Shown here in pieces: positions 26,464 through 35,560 of a DNA stretch of 64,000 nt. Each line of letters begins with the position of its first letter. Within the stretch, counting starts at the first letter, position 1. Source of the stretch: Streptomyces sp. NBC_00078. Lineage in GTDB: Bacteria > Actinomycetota > Actinomycetes > Streptomycetales > Streptomycetaceae. A model generated the notes under the pieces. The model had not been told where the DNA came from. It saw only the letters and a program-made list of their open reading frames with translations, and searched no databases. The position numbers and the translations under genes are program-made. The stretch spans positions 6,944,001 through 7,008,000 of the forward strand of contig NZ_JAPELX010000001.1 of NCBI RefSeq assembly GCF_026343335.1. The letters are read 5' to 3'.

Positions 26464-26506
26464 GTGGTCCGGAGCCGCCGCGCAGGGGACGGCGGCTCCG
26501 GACCAC
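26464..26506 (+). terminator. Perfect 17-bp hairpin inside the operon
   Basis: Arms at 26464-26480 and 26490-26506 are fully complementary with a 9-nt loop. It lies 8 bp after the flotillin stop and 30 bp before the ATPase start, so it probably works as a partial terminator or mRNA-stability element setting the flotillin:ATPase ratio. Confidence 0.7.
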
Positions 26507-26536
26507 GTGTCTCCTTCGACCTGCTGAGAGGGACCC

Positions 26537-29500
26537 ATGACCACCGGCCAGGACACCGGTACGTACGAGGCGTCGGCCGCGGGCGGGCGGGGGCCGTCGG
26601 AGACCCGAACGCACGAGACGCCGGACATCGACGCGTACGCGTTGCTGCGCGACCGCCTCACCGTTCAGGCCGCCGAACTCGCCCGCCGAGCCGCGGCGTT
26701 GAACGCCCGACGTGCCGAGGAGTTCGGCTCGTCACGGCTCGAACTGGCCAGCACCGCGCGGTTGCGCACCGAGCACAACTGCGTGCCCCGCGACATCGTC
26801 TCCGTCGGTGACACCCTGCTCTTCGGCCACAACGTGTTCCTCGGCCTGAAGCCCGAGACGACGGTCGGCGACGTCCTCGCGCTCCACGACCGCGAGTTGA
26901 ACCGGCTGCCCGACGACGCCGTGCCCGGACTGCTCGACGACCCTGCGTTCCTCCGCGAGTTCGCCGCCCTCCACCGCTACTACCGTCAGGCCCACCTGCT
27001 GCAACTGCGTCGCGTGGAAGGCAAGTTGCTCGCTGTCTTCCAGACCGGCGAGCAGGCCGGCGACATCCGTGTCCTGCGCTGGGCGGTGACCGACGACGGA
27101 CAGGCCACCTTCCTCGACGCGCGCGGCGACCGCGACCACGTCTTCCCGCCCTCCCACGACGTCGAGTGGACCGTCACGACCCGCGAGGACCACGTCCTGG
27201 GCCGCCACCCGCACGTCCGTGTCGAGGGGGAGGTCTTCGTCGAGACCGTCGGCGGGACGCTGACCGTCAAGGTCGAGAACAACACCGAGACCGGCGAGGG
27301 AATCCACTCCGAGCCGGTCGACGAGCCGCTGCAGTCCCTCGCCGACGCGGACATCGCGTACGCGCGCGTGGGCACGCTGCTCCTGCTGCGGATCCGCCCC
27401 TACAAGGAGGACACCGACCGCCACCTGGTGTTCAACACCCTGACCAGGTCGGTCGTCCGCCTCGACGGCATCGGCCGGGCCTGCCGCCGCCTGCCCGAGG
27501 ACCAGGGCATCGTGTTCCCCGGCGGCTACTGCCTGGCCACCGGCACCCACAAGACGTACGGCCTCGAAGTCGCAGGGCTGGAGTTCGAGCGCGAGGTGCG
27601 CTCCCCGAACGGCGAGGACGTGCTGTACGCCTTCCACGCGCGCGGGGAGGGCCGCAGCCTGCTGCTGCCGTACAACATGATCCGCAAGGAGGTCGCCACC
27701 CCGCTGTCCTGCCACGGCTGGGCCCTGTTCGACGACGGCAGGCTGATGGTGCTGCGGGCGGACGGCGACGAAGCACAGCGCGTGCACCCGCTCCAGCTGT
27801 GGAACTCGCCCTACGTCTCCGACACCCACGCCGCCTCCCGCCCGGTCGGCGCCGGCCCGCTCGCCCGCGTCGGCAACGCCGACCTGGTACGCGGTATCTC
27901 CGACTGTCTGTCCCTCACCCGAGCGGTGGCCGAGACGACACCCACGAGCGAGGTGTACGGGGCGCTGGTCGCCGCGTGCGTCCGAGCGGCCGACGCCCAC
28001 CACTGGCTGGGCGACCCCGAACTCGGCGATCTGCGCGAGCCGCTCACGCAGGTGCGCGCCACCGCCGACCAGGTGCTGGCCGAGTTCGAGACCGTCCGGG
28101 CCCTCACCCGCCGGGCCACCGACGCGCTCACCGAGGCTGCCGCGCGGATCGCCACGGTCGTACGGCGGCTGCGCGGGGAGACCCCGCGCGGCGCCGCCGC
28201 CTGGGTCACCGGGCTGACCGAACTCCGGTACGCCCAAGGCCATTTGCTCACCCTCAAGGACATGCGGTACGCCGACACCGCCCGCATCGACGAACTCGCC
28301 GCGGACGCGGCAGCCGACCTCACCACCTTCGGCCGGCGGGCCGTCACCCACCTCGCCCGCGAGGACGCCTTCGCCGAGCACCGGGCGGACCTCGAACGGC
28401 TCGACGCCGACGCCGAGGCCATTGCCACGGTCGCCGAGGCCGCGCCGGTCACGGCCCGTCTCGACGAACTGGCCGACGGGCTGCGCACGGTGACCGAGGT
28501 CGTCGCCGGGCTCGACATCGGCGACGCCACGGTCCGTACCGCCGTCCTGGAGCGGATCGCGGAGGTGCTCGGCGGCGTCAACCGCGCCCGCGCCACCCTA
28601 GACGGCCGCCGTCGCGAACTCCTCGACCGCGAGGGGCGTGCCGAGTTCGCAGCCGAGTTCGCCCTGGTCGGGCAGACGGTCACCGGCGCGCTCGCCGCCG
28701 CGGACAGCCCCGAGGCGTGCGAGGAGCAACTCGCCCGCATGCTCGTCCAGGTGGAGAACCTGGAGTTCCGCTTCGCCGAGTTCGACGACTTCCTCGGCGC
28801 GCTCGCCGACAAACGCGACGAGGTCCACGAGGCGTTCGCCGCCCGCAAGCAGACCCTCGCCGACGCCCGCGCCCGCCGCGCCGAACGCCTCGCCGACTCC
28901 GCCGCCCGCGTGCTGCGGACGGTGGCCCGCCGCGCCGGCGCCCTGGCCGACAGGGACGCCGTCGCCACCTACTTCACGTCCGACCCGATGCCGGAAAGGG
29001 TCCGCCGTGTGATCGGCGAACTGCGTGAACTCGGCGACCAGGTACGGGCGGAGGAACTCGACGGCCGCCTCAGGGCCACCCGCCAGGAGACCCTGCGCGC
29101 GCTGCGCGACCGCACAGACCTGTACGCCGACGACGGCCGCACGATCCGCCTCGGCGCCCACCGCTTCGCCGTGAACACCCAGCCCCTGGACCTCACGCTG
29201 GTTCCGCACGGCGACGGCATCGCCTTCGCCCTGACCGGCACCGACTACCGCTCACCGGTGACCGACCCGGACTTCGCGGCCACCCGCCCGTACGGGGACC
29301 GCCCCCTGTCCTCGGAGTCGCCCGAGGTCTACCGCGCCGAGCACCTTGCGGCCCGGCTGCTGGACGAGCACGGCCCAGCAGCGCCGGCGGAGGCCGATCT
29401 GCCCGCCCTGGTCCGGCAGGCGGCGGACGCCGCCTACGACGAGGGGTACGAACGCGGAGTCCACGACCACGACGCCGTACTGATCCTCATGGCCCTCCTG

Positions 29501-31480
29501 CGCCTGTCCGAGGGAGCGGGCCTGCTCCGCCACGAACCCGCCGCCCGCGCTGCCGCCCAGCTGTTCTGGGCACACGGCACCACCGCCGAAGAACGTGCGG
29601 TGTGGACCCGCCGGGCCCTGTCCCTCGCCCGCGCCCGGGAGACCTTCGGCCTCGCCCCGGCCATCGCCGACCTGGAGCGGGAGCTGGAAGAGGCGATCGG
29701 CGGCCCGACCGCGAACGCCGCCGCCTGCTACCTCTTCGAGGAGCTCACCACCGGTCCCGACGGCTTCGTCCTCAGTGCCGGCACCCGCACCCTGCTCGAC
29801 AAGTTCCGCCGTACAACGGGCACTTCCGCATACGACGACGACCTCGCCGCTCTCGACGCCCCGGCCGCCCGCCGGCAACTGGTCGAGACGTGGCTCACGG
29901 CCTACACCACCGCCACCAGCACGGACATCGACCCCGGCGACCTGGCCGAGGCGGTCACGGCGGAGCTCTGCCCGGACCTGCTCCGCTACGAGTCCGACGC
30001 ACCGCTGACCGAGACCGTCGAGGGCCTGCTCGGCACCCACCCGCGCATCGACCGCCGTACGCTCACCGTCCGCGTCGACGAACTCCTCGCCCGCACCCGA
30101 GTGTTCCGCACCCGCGAAGTGCCCGCACACCGTGCCCATCAGCGCCGCCGCACGGCCCTGGTGGCGGCCGAGCGCACGCGGCTCCGCCTGGACGAGTACC
30201 GGCCGCAGGTGATGTCGACGTTCGTCCGCAACCGGCTCGCCGACGAGGTCTGCCTGCCGTTGATCGGGGACAGCCTGGCCAAACAGCTCGGCACCACGGG
30301 CGAGACCGAACGCACCGACACCGGCGGCCTGCTGCTCCTCGTCTCCCCGCCGGGATACGGCAAGACGACGCTCCTGGAGTACGTTGCCGACCGCCTCGGC
30401 CTGCTCCTGGTCAAGGTCAACGGCCCGGCGCTCGGGCACGCGGTCACCTCGCTCGACCCGGCCGAGGCTCCGAACGCCACCGCGCGCCAGGAGATCGAGA
30501 AGATCAACTTCGCGCTGGAGGCCGGGAACAACACCCTCCTCTACCTGGACGACATCCAGCACACCTCGCCCGAACTGCTGCAGAAGTTCATTCCGCTGTG
30601 CGATGCCACCCGCCGCATCGAGGGCGTACGGGACGGCGAACCGCGCACCTACGACCTCAGGGGCAAGCGCTTCGCCGTCTGCATGGCCGGCAACCCCTAC
30701 ACCGAGTCCGGCAGCCGTTTCCAGGTCCCCGACATGCTCGCCAACCGCGCCGACGTGTGGAACCTCGGCGACGTCCTGACCGGAAAGGAGGACGCCTTCG
30801 CGCTCAGCTTCGTCGAGAACGCCCTCACCGCCAACCCGGTCCTCGCGCCGCTCGCCGGCCGCGACCGCGACGACCTCGAACTGCTGGTCCGTCTGGCGCA
30901 GGGCGACTCCACGGCCTGCGCGGACCAGCTCACCCATCCCTACGCCCAAGCCGAGCTGGACCGGGTCCTGGCCGTGCTGCGCCACCTGCTGACCGCCCGC
31001 GAGACGGTCCTCGCGGTGAACGCCGCCTACATGGCCTCGGCCGCCCAGTCCGACGCCGCCCGCACCGAGCCGCCCTTCCGGCTCCAGGGCTCCTACCGCA
31101 ACATGAACAAGATCGCCCAGCGGATCCAGCCGGTGATGAACGACGCCGAACTCAGCGCCGTCCTCGACGACCACTACACCGCCGAGGCCCAGACCCTCAC
31201 GACCGGCGCCGAGGCCAACCTGCTGAAGCTGGCCGAGCTGCGCGGTGCGCAGACCGGTGAACAGGCGTTGCGCTGGGCCGAGTTGAGAGCCGCCTACATC
31301 CGCACGCGGACCCTCGGCGGTCCGGAGGACGACCCGCTCACGCGCGCGGTCGCCACCCTCGGCCTGCTCGCCGACCGGATCGCCGCCGTGGAGACGGCGA
31401 TCACCCGGGCCGCCGACCCGCGCGTCCTGCTCGTCAACCCCGACGCCCGGCACGCGGCCGGGCAGGAGGAGCGGCCATGA
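26537..31480 (+). CDS. Giant AAA-type ATPase ('DNA repair ATPase' family)
   Basis: A 1,647-residue protein of the type commonly annotated 'DNA repair ATPase' in Streptomyces. The N-terminal 470 residues form a beta-rich domain with no recognised motif. The middle (about 480-880) is helical and coiled-coil-like. The C-terminal third is an AAA ATPase with Walker A PPGYGKTT at 1271-1278 and Walker B LLYLDD at 1334-1339, then MAGNPYTESGSRFQVPDMLANRAD resembling a sensor/arginine-finger region of MoxR-type proteins. Start ATG with GAGAGGGA. The annotation name is not experimentally grounded. Position after flotillin suggests a membrane-associated remodelling function. Confidence 0.8.
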   Translation: MTTGQDTGTYEASAAGGRGPSETRTHETPDIDAYALLRDRLTVQAAELARRAAALNARRAEEFGSSRLELASTARLRTEHNCVPRDIVSVGDTLLFGHNVFLGLKPETTVGDVLALHDRELNRLPDDAVPGLLDDPAFLREFAALHRYYRQAHLLQLRRVEGKLLAVFQTGEQAGDIRVLRWAVTDDGQATFLDARGDRDHVFPPSHDVEWTVTTREDHVLGRHPHVRVEGEVFVETVGGTLTVKVENNTETGEGIHSEPVDEPLQSLADADIAYARVGTLLLLRIRPYKEDTDRHLVFNTLTRSVVRLDGIGRACRRLPEDQGIVFPGGYCLATGTHKTYGLEVAGLEFEREVRSPNGEDVLYAFHARGEGRSLLLPYNMIRKEVATPLSCHGWALFDDGRLMVLRADGDEAQRVHPLQLWNSPYVSDTHAASRPVGAGPLARVGNADLVRGISDCLSLTRAVAETTPTSEVYGALVAACVRAADAHHWLGDPELGDLREPLTQVRATADQVLAEFETVRALTRRATDALTEAAARIATVVRRLRGETPRGAAAWVTGLTELRYAQGHLLTLKDMRYADTARIDELAADAAADLTTFGRRAVTHLAREDAFAEHRADLERLDADAEAIATVAEAAPVTARLDELADGLRTVTEVVAGLDIGDATVRTAVLERIAEVLGGVNRARATLDGRRRELLDREGRAEFAAEFALVGQTVTGALAAADSPEACEEQLARMLVQVENLEFRFAEFDDFLGALADKRDEVHEAFAARKQTLADARARRAERLADSAARVLRTVARRAGALADRDAVATYFTSDPMPERVRRVIGELRELGDQVRAEELDGRLRATRQETLRALRDRTDLYADDGRTIRLGAHRFAVNTQPLDLTLVPHGDGIAFALTGTDYRSPVTDPDFAATRPYGDRPLSSESPEVYRAEHLAARLLDEHGPAAPAEADLPALVRQAADAAYDEGYERGVHDHDAVLILMALLRLSEGAGLLRHEPAARAAAQLFWAHGTTAEERAVWTRRALSLARARETFGLAPAIADLERELEEAIGGPTANAAACYLFEELTTGPDGFVLSAGTRTLLDKFRRTTGTSAYDDDLAALDAPAARRQLVETWLTAYTTATSTDIDPGDLAEAVTAELCPDLLRYESDAPLTETVEGLLGTHPRIDRRTLTVRVDELLARTRVFRTREVPAHRAHQRRRTALVAAERTRLRLDEYRPQVMSTFVRNRLADEVCLPLIGDSLAKQLGTTGETERTDTGGLLLLVSPPGYGKTTLLEYVADRLGLLLVKVNGPALGHAVTSLDPAEAPNATARQEIEKINFALEAGNNTLLYLDDIQHTSPELLQKFIPLCDATRRIEGVRDGEPRTYDLRGKRFAVCMAGNPYTESGSRFQVPDMLANRADVWNLGDVLTGKEDAFALSFVENALTANPVLAPLAGRDRDDLELLVRLAQGDSTACADQLTHPYAQAELDRVLAVLRHLLTARETVLAVNAAYMASAAQSDAARTEPPFRLQGSYRNMNKIAQRIQPVMNDAELSAVLDDHYTAEAQTLTTGAEANLLKLAELRGAQTGEQALRWAELRAAYIRTRTLGGPEDDPLTRAVATLGLLADRIAAVETAITRAADPRVLLVNPDARHAAGQEERP

Positions 31481-31677
31481 TGTCCTTCCTGATCCCTCTC
31501 GCCGTAGCCGTGCTGATCGTGGCTGCCTGCACGGTCGTGCTGGTCCGCAGGGACCGGCGCCGGATGGAGGCGAGCGCTGACAGCCTGCGGATCGAGGCGA
31601 CCGCCCACCGCGGCCTCCGCGAGACCAGGCGCCGGGCGCGCGCCTACCAGAACCGGTTCCTGCGTGGGCCCGACTGA
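31477..31677 (+). CDS. Small single-span membrane protein
   Basis: A 66-residue protein that begins with a 20-residue hydrophobic segment (FLIPLAVAVLIVAACTVVLV) followed by a strongly basic helical tail (RRDRRRMEAS, RETRRRARAYQNR). The ATG overlaps the ATPase stop (ATGATG arrangement), so it is made together with it. It may anchor the ATPase to the membrane; this is inference. No family recognised. Confidence 0.65.
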   Translation: MMSFLIPLAVAVLIVAACTVVLVRRDRRRMEASADSLRIEATAHRGLRETRRRARAYQNRFLRGPD

Positions 31678-31728
31678 CTTTCGTCCCGTGCACCGGCGGC
31701 GCGAGAATCTGTTCCGAGAGCGGTGTCC

Positions 31729-31747
31729 ATTGCCGGCTCCCGGCAAT
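31729..31747. promoter_or_regulatory. Inverted repeat of the CCGG-n3-CCGG type
   Basis: ATTGCCGGCTCCCGGCAAT, perfect 8-bp arms with a 3-nt centre, 75 bp upstream of the transporter start. It matches the two repeats at 23763 and 23839 in form, suggesting a shared regulator. Confidence 0.55.
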
Positions 31748-31821
31748 CTGCCGACCCCGGCGGTGCGCGTAAACGTACGGACCAGGCGGACTCGCCGACC
31801 GAAGTGGAGAGAAACCGCGGT

Positions 31822-33126
31822 ATGAGCGATTGGCACAGCTGGGCGGCCGTGGCCGTGTTCGTGGGCGCGTACGTCCTGATCATCAGCGAGCGCGTCCACC
31901 GTACGGCCGCGGCCCTCGGCGGCGCCGGCCTGATGCTCGCGATCAGCGCCACCGACGACAAGGCGGCGTTCTACTCCGAGCACACCGGCATCGACTGGAA
32001 CGTGATCTTCCTGCTGCTCGGGATGATGGCGATCGTCGGAGTGCTGCGGCAGACCGGCCTGTTCGAGTACCTGGCGATCTGGTCGGTCAAGCGAGCCCGG
32101 GGCAGACCCTTCCGCGTCATGGCGATGCTGGTCCTCATCACCGCGTTCGCCTCCGCGCTGCTCGACAACGTCACCACCGTGCTGCTGATCGCCCCCGTCA
32201 CGCTGCTGGTCTGCGAGCGCCTCGGCCTGGCCTCCACCCCGTTCCTGATCGCCGAGGTGTTCGCCTCCAACATCGGCGGCACCGCGACCCTGGTCGGCGA
32301 CCCGCCCAACATCATCATCGCCAGCCGGGCGGGACTGACCTTCAACGACTTCCTGGTCCACCTCGCCCCGATCGCGGCCGTGCTCACGGCGGTGCTGGTG
32401 GTGCTGTGCCGGGTGATGTTCCGAAAGGCGTTCGTGTACGACGAGGAACGCGCCGCGCAGGTCATGACGTTGACGGAACGCGAGGCCATCCGCGATCCGC
32501 GGCTGCTGTGGCAGGGCCTGGCCGTCCTGGCCCTGGTCGTCGCAGGCTTCGTTCTGCACCCGGTGCTGCACTACGAGCCGAGCGTCGTCGCCCTGCTCGG
32601 CGCCGGACTGCTGGTCGCCGTCTCGAAGGTGGAGACCCGGCAGGTCCTGGGCGAGGTGGAGTGGCCCACGCTCGCCTTCTTCGCCGGCCTGTTCGTCATG
32701 GTCGGCGCGCTGATCGAGACCGGGGTGATCGGCGACCTCTCCCGCGGCCTCGCGGATGTCACCGGCGGCCGCGAACTCGGGGCCACCATGACCTTGCTGG
32801 GCGGCTCCGCGGTGCTGTCCGGCGTCGTCGACAACATCCCCTACGTGGCCACCATGGCCCCCATCACCGCCGACCTGGTCAAGGACATGGGCGGCGCGGC
32901 CGACGGCCACCACGTGCTGTGGTGGGCCCTGGCCCTGGGCGCCGACCTGGGCGGCAACGCCACCGCGATCGGCGCCAGCGCCAACGTCGTCGTCCTGGGC
33001 ATCGCCGAACGCAACCGGCAGCCCATCTCCTTCTGGCAGTTCACCAAGTACGGCCTCGTCGTCACGCTAGTCACCGTGATGATCAGCGCCCTGTACCTGT
33101 GGCTGCGCTACTTCGTCCTGGCCTGA
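31822..33126 (+). CDS. ArsB/NhaD-type anion or Na+/H+ transporter (SLC13/IT superfamily)
   Basis: A 434-residue membrane protein with about eleven or twelve transmembrane segments. Family features include LDNVTTVLLIAPVTLL, the repeated SNIGGTATLVGDPPNIIIASRAGL and, in the second half, VVDNIPYVATMAPI and LGGNATAIGASANVVVLGIAE, the two inverted-repeat hairpin regions of the ion transporter fold. The family includes arsenite pump subunits, NhaD antiporters and the tyrosine-transporter P-like proteins; the substrate is not decided by sequence. ATG 31822 is the best start; an upstream in-frame extension has no hydrophobicity or ribosome-binding support. Confidence 0.85.
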   Translation: MSDWHSWAAVAVFVGAYVLIISERVHRTAAALGGAGLMLAISATDDKAAFYSEHTGIDWNVIFLLLGMMAIVGVLRQTGLFEYLAIWSVKRARGRPFRVMAMLVLITAFASALLDNVTTVLLIAPVTLLVCERLGLASTPFLIAEVFASNIGGTATLVGDPPNIIIASRAGLTFNDFLVHLAPIAAVLTAVLVVLCRVMFRKAFVYDEERAAQVMTLTEREAIRDPRLLWQGLAVLALVVAGFVLHPVLHYEPSVVALLGAGLLVAVSKVETRQVLGEVEWPTLAFFAGLFVMVGALIETGVIGDLSRGLADVTGGRELGATMTLLGGSAVLSGVVDNIPYVATMAPITADLVKDMGGAADGHHVLWWALALGADLGGNATAIGASANVVVLGIAERNRQPISFWQFTKYGLVVTLVTVMISALYLWLRYFVLA

Positions 33127-33149
33127 CTCCGCGCCGGTGGCGGCCGCGC

Positions 33150-33632
33150 TCAGGTACTCGGCGTGCTCACTGTGCCGGCCTCGCCCAGAAGCTCGTGCAG
33201 CAGGTGCGACGCTGTGATGACCCCGAGCAGATGCGTGCCCGCCTTGTCCTTCGTGGCCACCGCGACCAGGGGGCTGCGCACCCGCGCCATCAGAGCCGCG
33301 ACCTCCAGGGCGGTGTCGTCCGGGTCGGCGATCGGCGGCGGGGCAGCCGTACTGGACAGGCAGTCGCCGACGCGGCGTCCGGCCAGGGCCTGGCAGAGCC
33401 GGTCGGCGTGCTGCTCGTCGACCACCGCCGCGAGCGTGGGGTCCTCGACGACGTAGGCCGGGACCAGAACCTTGACCATCTGGGAGGCGGGCAGGATCGC
33501 CTTCGGCTCCCCGCGCTCGTCCAGCACGAGCAGCCCCGGCAGCTTGTGCTCGGCCATCAGCCGCGCCGCGTCCATGGCATCGCTGTCGACGCTCACCGAC
33601 TCGTACTCCACCGCCAGATCACGTGCCCGCAC
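33150..33632 (-). CDS. CBS-domain protein
   Basis: A 160-residue protein with two CBS repeats: MDAARLMAEHKLPGLLVLDERGEPKAILP (first) and ALEVAALMARVRSPLVAVATKDKAGTHLLGVITASHLLHELL (second). Pairs of CBS motifs bind adenosine nucleotides and act as energy sensors. Start set at GTG 33632 (VRARDLAVEYESVSVD) because a GGGAG lies 7 bases upstream and the beginning matches the usual form of this group; a longer frame to 33704 is possible. It converges on the transporter gene with 23 bp between stops and may regulate it. Confidence 0.8.
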   Translation of the reverse strand: MRARDLAVEYESVSVDSDAMDAARLMAEHKLPGLLVLDERGEPKAILPASQMVKVLVPAYVVEDPTLAAVVDEQHADRLCQALAGRRVGDCLSSTAAPPPIADPDDTALEVAALMARVRSPLVAVATKDKAGTHLLGVITASHLLHELLGEAGTVSTPST

Positions 33633-33879
33633 GGTCGGCTCCCGTCTTCCCGAAACGTCCCTGCGCCCAGCGTCGTACGCGTCCGGTCGCGTACGCCAGG
33701 TCATCGTGCAGAAACATACGCAACCTGTACGGCATGCCGGGGGAGATCCACGCCCGCACTCGCAGCCCGGGTAGGCAAGGAAGGCGTCAAGAAAGCGTCA
33801 ATTGGCTGGTCACGGGCGATACTTGACGGGTGGGAGCCAGATGGCTCCTGGACGGTTCGAGGCGGGGAGGCGACGTCCG

Positions 33880-34455
33880 GTGAGCAGTGTCGGCAAGGGG
33901 CTGGAAAAGGCCGAGGTACGACTGAAGTGGGATCCGAGTCCGCTGGGGGAACCGCCCCGGCACCTCGACATCGTCGCCGCGACCTACTCCGTGGACGACC
34001 CCCACGGGCGGCCGGTGTACGTCGTCCACTACGACAGCCGCTCACCCGACGGCACCATCAACATGACCCGGCACAGCCAGACCGGTCAGGGCTTCGGTTT
34101 CGTCGAGGTGATGGTTCTGGAACTCGACCGGCTGGCCTCCTCCTTCGGCCGGGTCGTGGTGGGAGTGGTCATCCACCAGGATGGTGGGCGGCGGACTTTC
34201 GGCGACATCTCGAATGGCGGGGTAGTGGTCGTCGAGCGGTACACGGAGCTGCTGGTGGACGACTTCGCGCGGGTCGCCGGCTCCACGGCCACCACCGTGG
34301 CGGAGTTCGTCAGGGACAGCTCCAAGGGGTGGGAATTCCACGAGATGATCCGCGGCTTCGACAGTGACCCGTTGCCTTTCACCTTGGAAATGGGCGCCGT
34401 TCACCGGCCTTCTCCCGGCCCCCTCCCGGGGACGAGTCCGGCGGGGACGGCCTGA
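33880..34455 (+). CDS. TerD-family (tellurium resistance/stress) protein
   Basis: A 191-residue TerD-like calcium-binding stress protein. Recognisable stretches are VRLKWDPS, HLDIVAATY, PDGTINMTRHSQTGQGFGFVEVMVLELDRL, GDISNGGVVVVERYTELLVDDF and FHEMIRGFDSDP, in family order. The acidic Ca2+ site DSRSPDG is present. GTG 33880 is chosen for its GGGGAGG; ATG 33841 is an alternative. Single gene, no partner Ter genes in the window. Expected cytoplasmic or peripheral membrane. Confidence 0.8.
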   Translation: MSSVGKGLEKAEVRLKWDPSPLGEPPRHLDIVAATYSVDDPHGRPVYVVHYDSRSPDGTINMTRHSQTGQGFGFVEVMVLELDRLASSFGRVVVGVVIHQDGGRRTFGDISNGGVVVVERYTELLVDDFARVAGSTATTVAEFVRDSSKGWEFHEMIRGFDSDPLPFTLEMGAVHRPSPGPLPGTSPAGTA

Positions 34456-34618
34456 GCCCGACGTCCTCCGAGTGCCCCCTCCAGGAGTCGTAGCCCGAGG
34501 AGGTTGACAGGACGCGCGAGAGCCCGATCTGGTGCGATACCGCCCGTGCCCGTTCGTCGGCGCGCGTGACGAGCAGCAGGGTGCCGCGTGCACGTGCGGC
34601 ACGCAGAGCAAGGACGCC

Positions 34619-34735
34619 AAGGGCATCCAGGCCACCGTCCCGGAGAACCGCAACCTGGTCCCGGCCGGCCGGTTCATGCTGTTCGCGGCCTACGACCAGG
34701 GCACACCGTCCAAGGCGGCGCGGACGCGAGAGTGC
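34619..34735 (+). pseudogene. C-terminal remnant of a galactose-oxidase-like (kelch/DUF1929) protein
   Basis: The translated stretch KGIQATVPENRNLVPAGRFM followed by LFAAYDQGTPSKAA matches the conserved end of radical-copper oxidases of the GlxA/galactose oxidase type (usually ..P.N.NLVPPG.YMLF..D..GTPS.A). No upstream domains are present within the preceding 160 bp, so only about 40 codons survive. The remaining intergenic sequence from 34456 to 34618 shows nothing recognisable. Confidence 0.55.
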
Positions 34736-34736
34736 C

Positions 34737-35393
34737 CTAGCGGGTCGCGCCGAGGGCATCCAATGCGGCGAGGATGTCGGCGGGCTCGGCGCGGAGGGTG
34801 TAGTCGGTGTTGACGAACGCCCAGCGGATGGTGACGTCGCGGTCGATGACGTACGTGGCGGGCAGCGGCAGGGTGCGCGGGTGTCCGTCGTTGACGTGCT
34901 GGAGGTCGAAGCCGAGCTTGTCGTAGACGGCGGCGAGGTCGTCGGGGAGGTCGAAGGCGAGGCCGTACTGCTGGGCGGTGTCGGAGCCGATGTCGCTGAG
35001 GACGTCGAAGGCCAACTCGTGCTTCTCGGTCAGGGTGAGGGACTCGTCGGGGATCTGCGGGGAGACGGCCACCAGGCGGGCGCCGCGGGCGGTGATCGCC
35101 TCGTGGTGCTGCTGGAGGGAGCGCAGGGCGATGTTGCAGTACGGGCACCAGGCGCCGCGGTAGAAGGTCAGCACGACCGGGCCGCGGGCGAGCAGGTCGT
35201 CCAGCGCCACGAACTCCCCGGCGGCGGAAGGCAGTCGGAAGCGCGGGGCCGGGTCGCCGACGGTCAGGGCGCGGTCGGCCTGGCCGGAGTGGGCGAGCTC
35301 CTGTCCGGCCCGGCGCATGCTCTCCCGTATCTCGGCGGGGATCTGCTGCTGACGGGCCTCGTAGAAGGCGCGCAACTCGGCGTTCAGGGTCAT
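34737..35393 (-). CDS. Peroxiredoxin-like protein (AhpC/TSA family)
   Basis: A 218-residue thioredoxin-fold peroxidase. The active site FYRGAWCPYCNIALRSLQ contains a CxxC pair, characteristic of the alkyl hydroperoxide reductase/thiol-specific antioxidant-like group. AGGAGG lies upstream of ATG 35393; a longer frame to 35429 has no such signal. It is divergent from a TetR regulator at 35561 with two operator-like repeats in between. Expected to reduce organic peroxides using a thiol donor; regulation by the neighbouring TetR protein is likely. Confidence 0.88.
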   Translation of the reverse strand: MTLNAELRAFYEARQQQIPAEIRESMRRAGQELAHSGQADRALTVGDPAPRFRLPSAAGEFVALDDLLARGPVVLTFYRGAWCPYCNIALRSLQQHHEAITARGARLVAVSPQIPDESLTLTEKHELAFDVLSDIGSDTAQQYGLAFDLPDDLAAVYDKLGFDLQHVNDGHPRTLPLPATYVIDRDVTIRWAFVNTDYTLRAEPADILAALDALGATR

Positions 35394-35436
35394 GGGAACG
35401 GTCCTCCTGAGGCGCGGATCGATCAACAATCAACTC

Positions 35437-35490
35437 GGAACGACCGTTCCAAGATAGCGGTATCGGGCTTATCCTGGAACCCTCGTTTCA
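35437..35490. promoter_or_regulatory. Two operator-like repeats between peroxiredoxin and TetR genes
   Basis: GGAACGACCGTTCC (35437-35450) is a perfect 6-2-6 palindrome. A related imperfect copy, TGGAACCCTCGTTTCA, lies at 35475-35490. The two 19-bp blocks starting GGAAC and ending AAGAT agree at 15 of 19 positions and are 39 bp apart. These are probable sites for the TetR-family protein. Confidence 0.6.
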
Positions 35491-35534
35491 AGATGGTTGC
35501 GCAAGATGGTTGCGCAAGATGGTTGAGCAAGATG
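35489..35534. repeat. 13-bp tandem repeat, three copies plus a partial
   Basis: CAAGATGGTTGCG occurs at 35489-35501 and 35502-35514, with CAAGATGGTTGAG at 35515-35527 and a partial CAAGATG after. It starts at the end of the second operator and lies in the leader of the TetR gene. Confidence 0.85.
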
Positions 35535-35560
35535 TGGAGAGAGGGAGGGCAGGTAACGGC

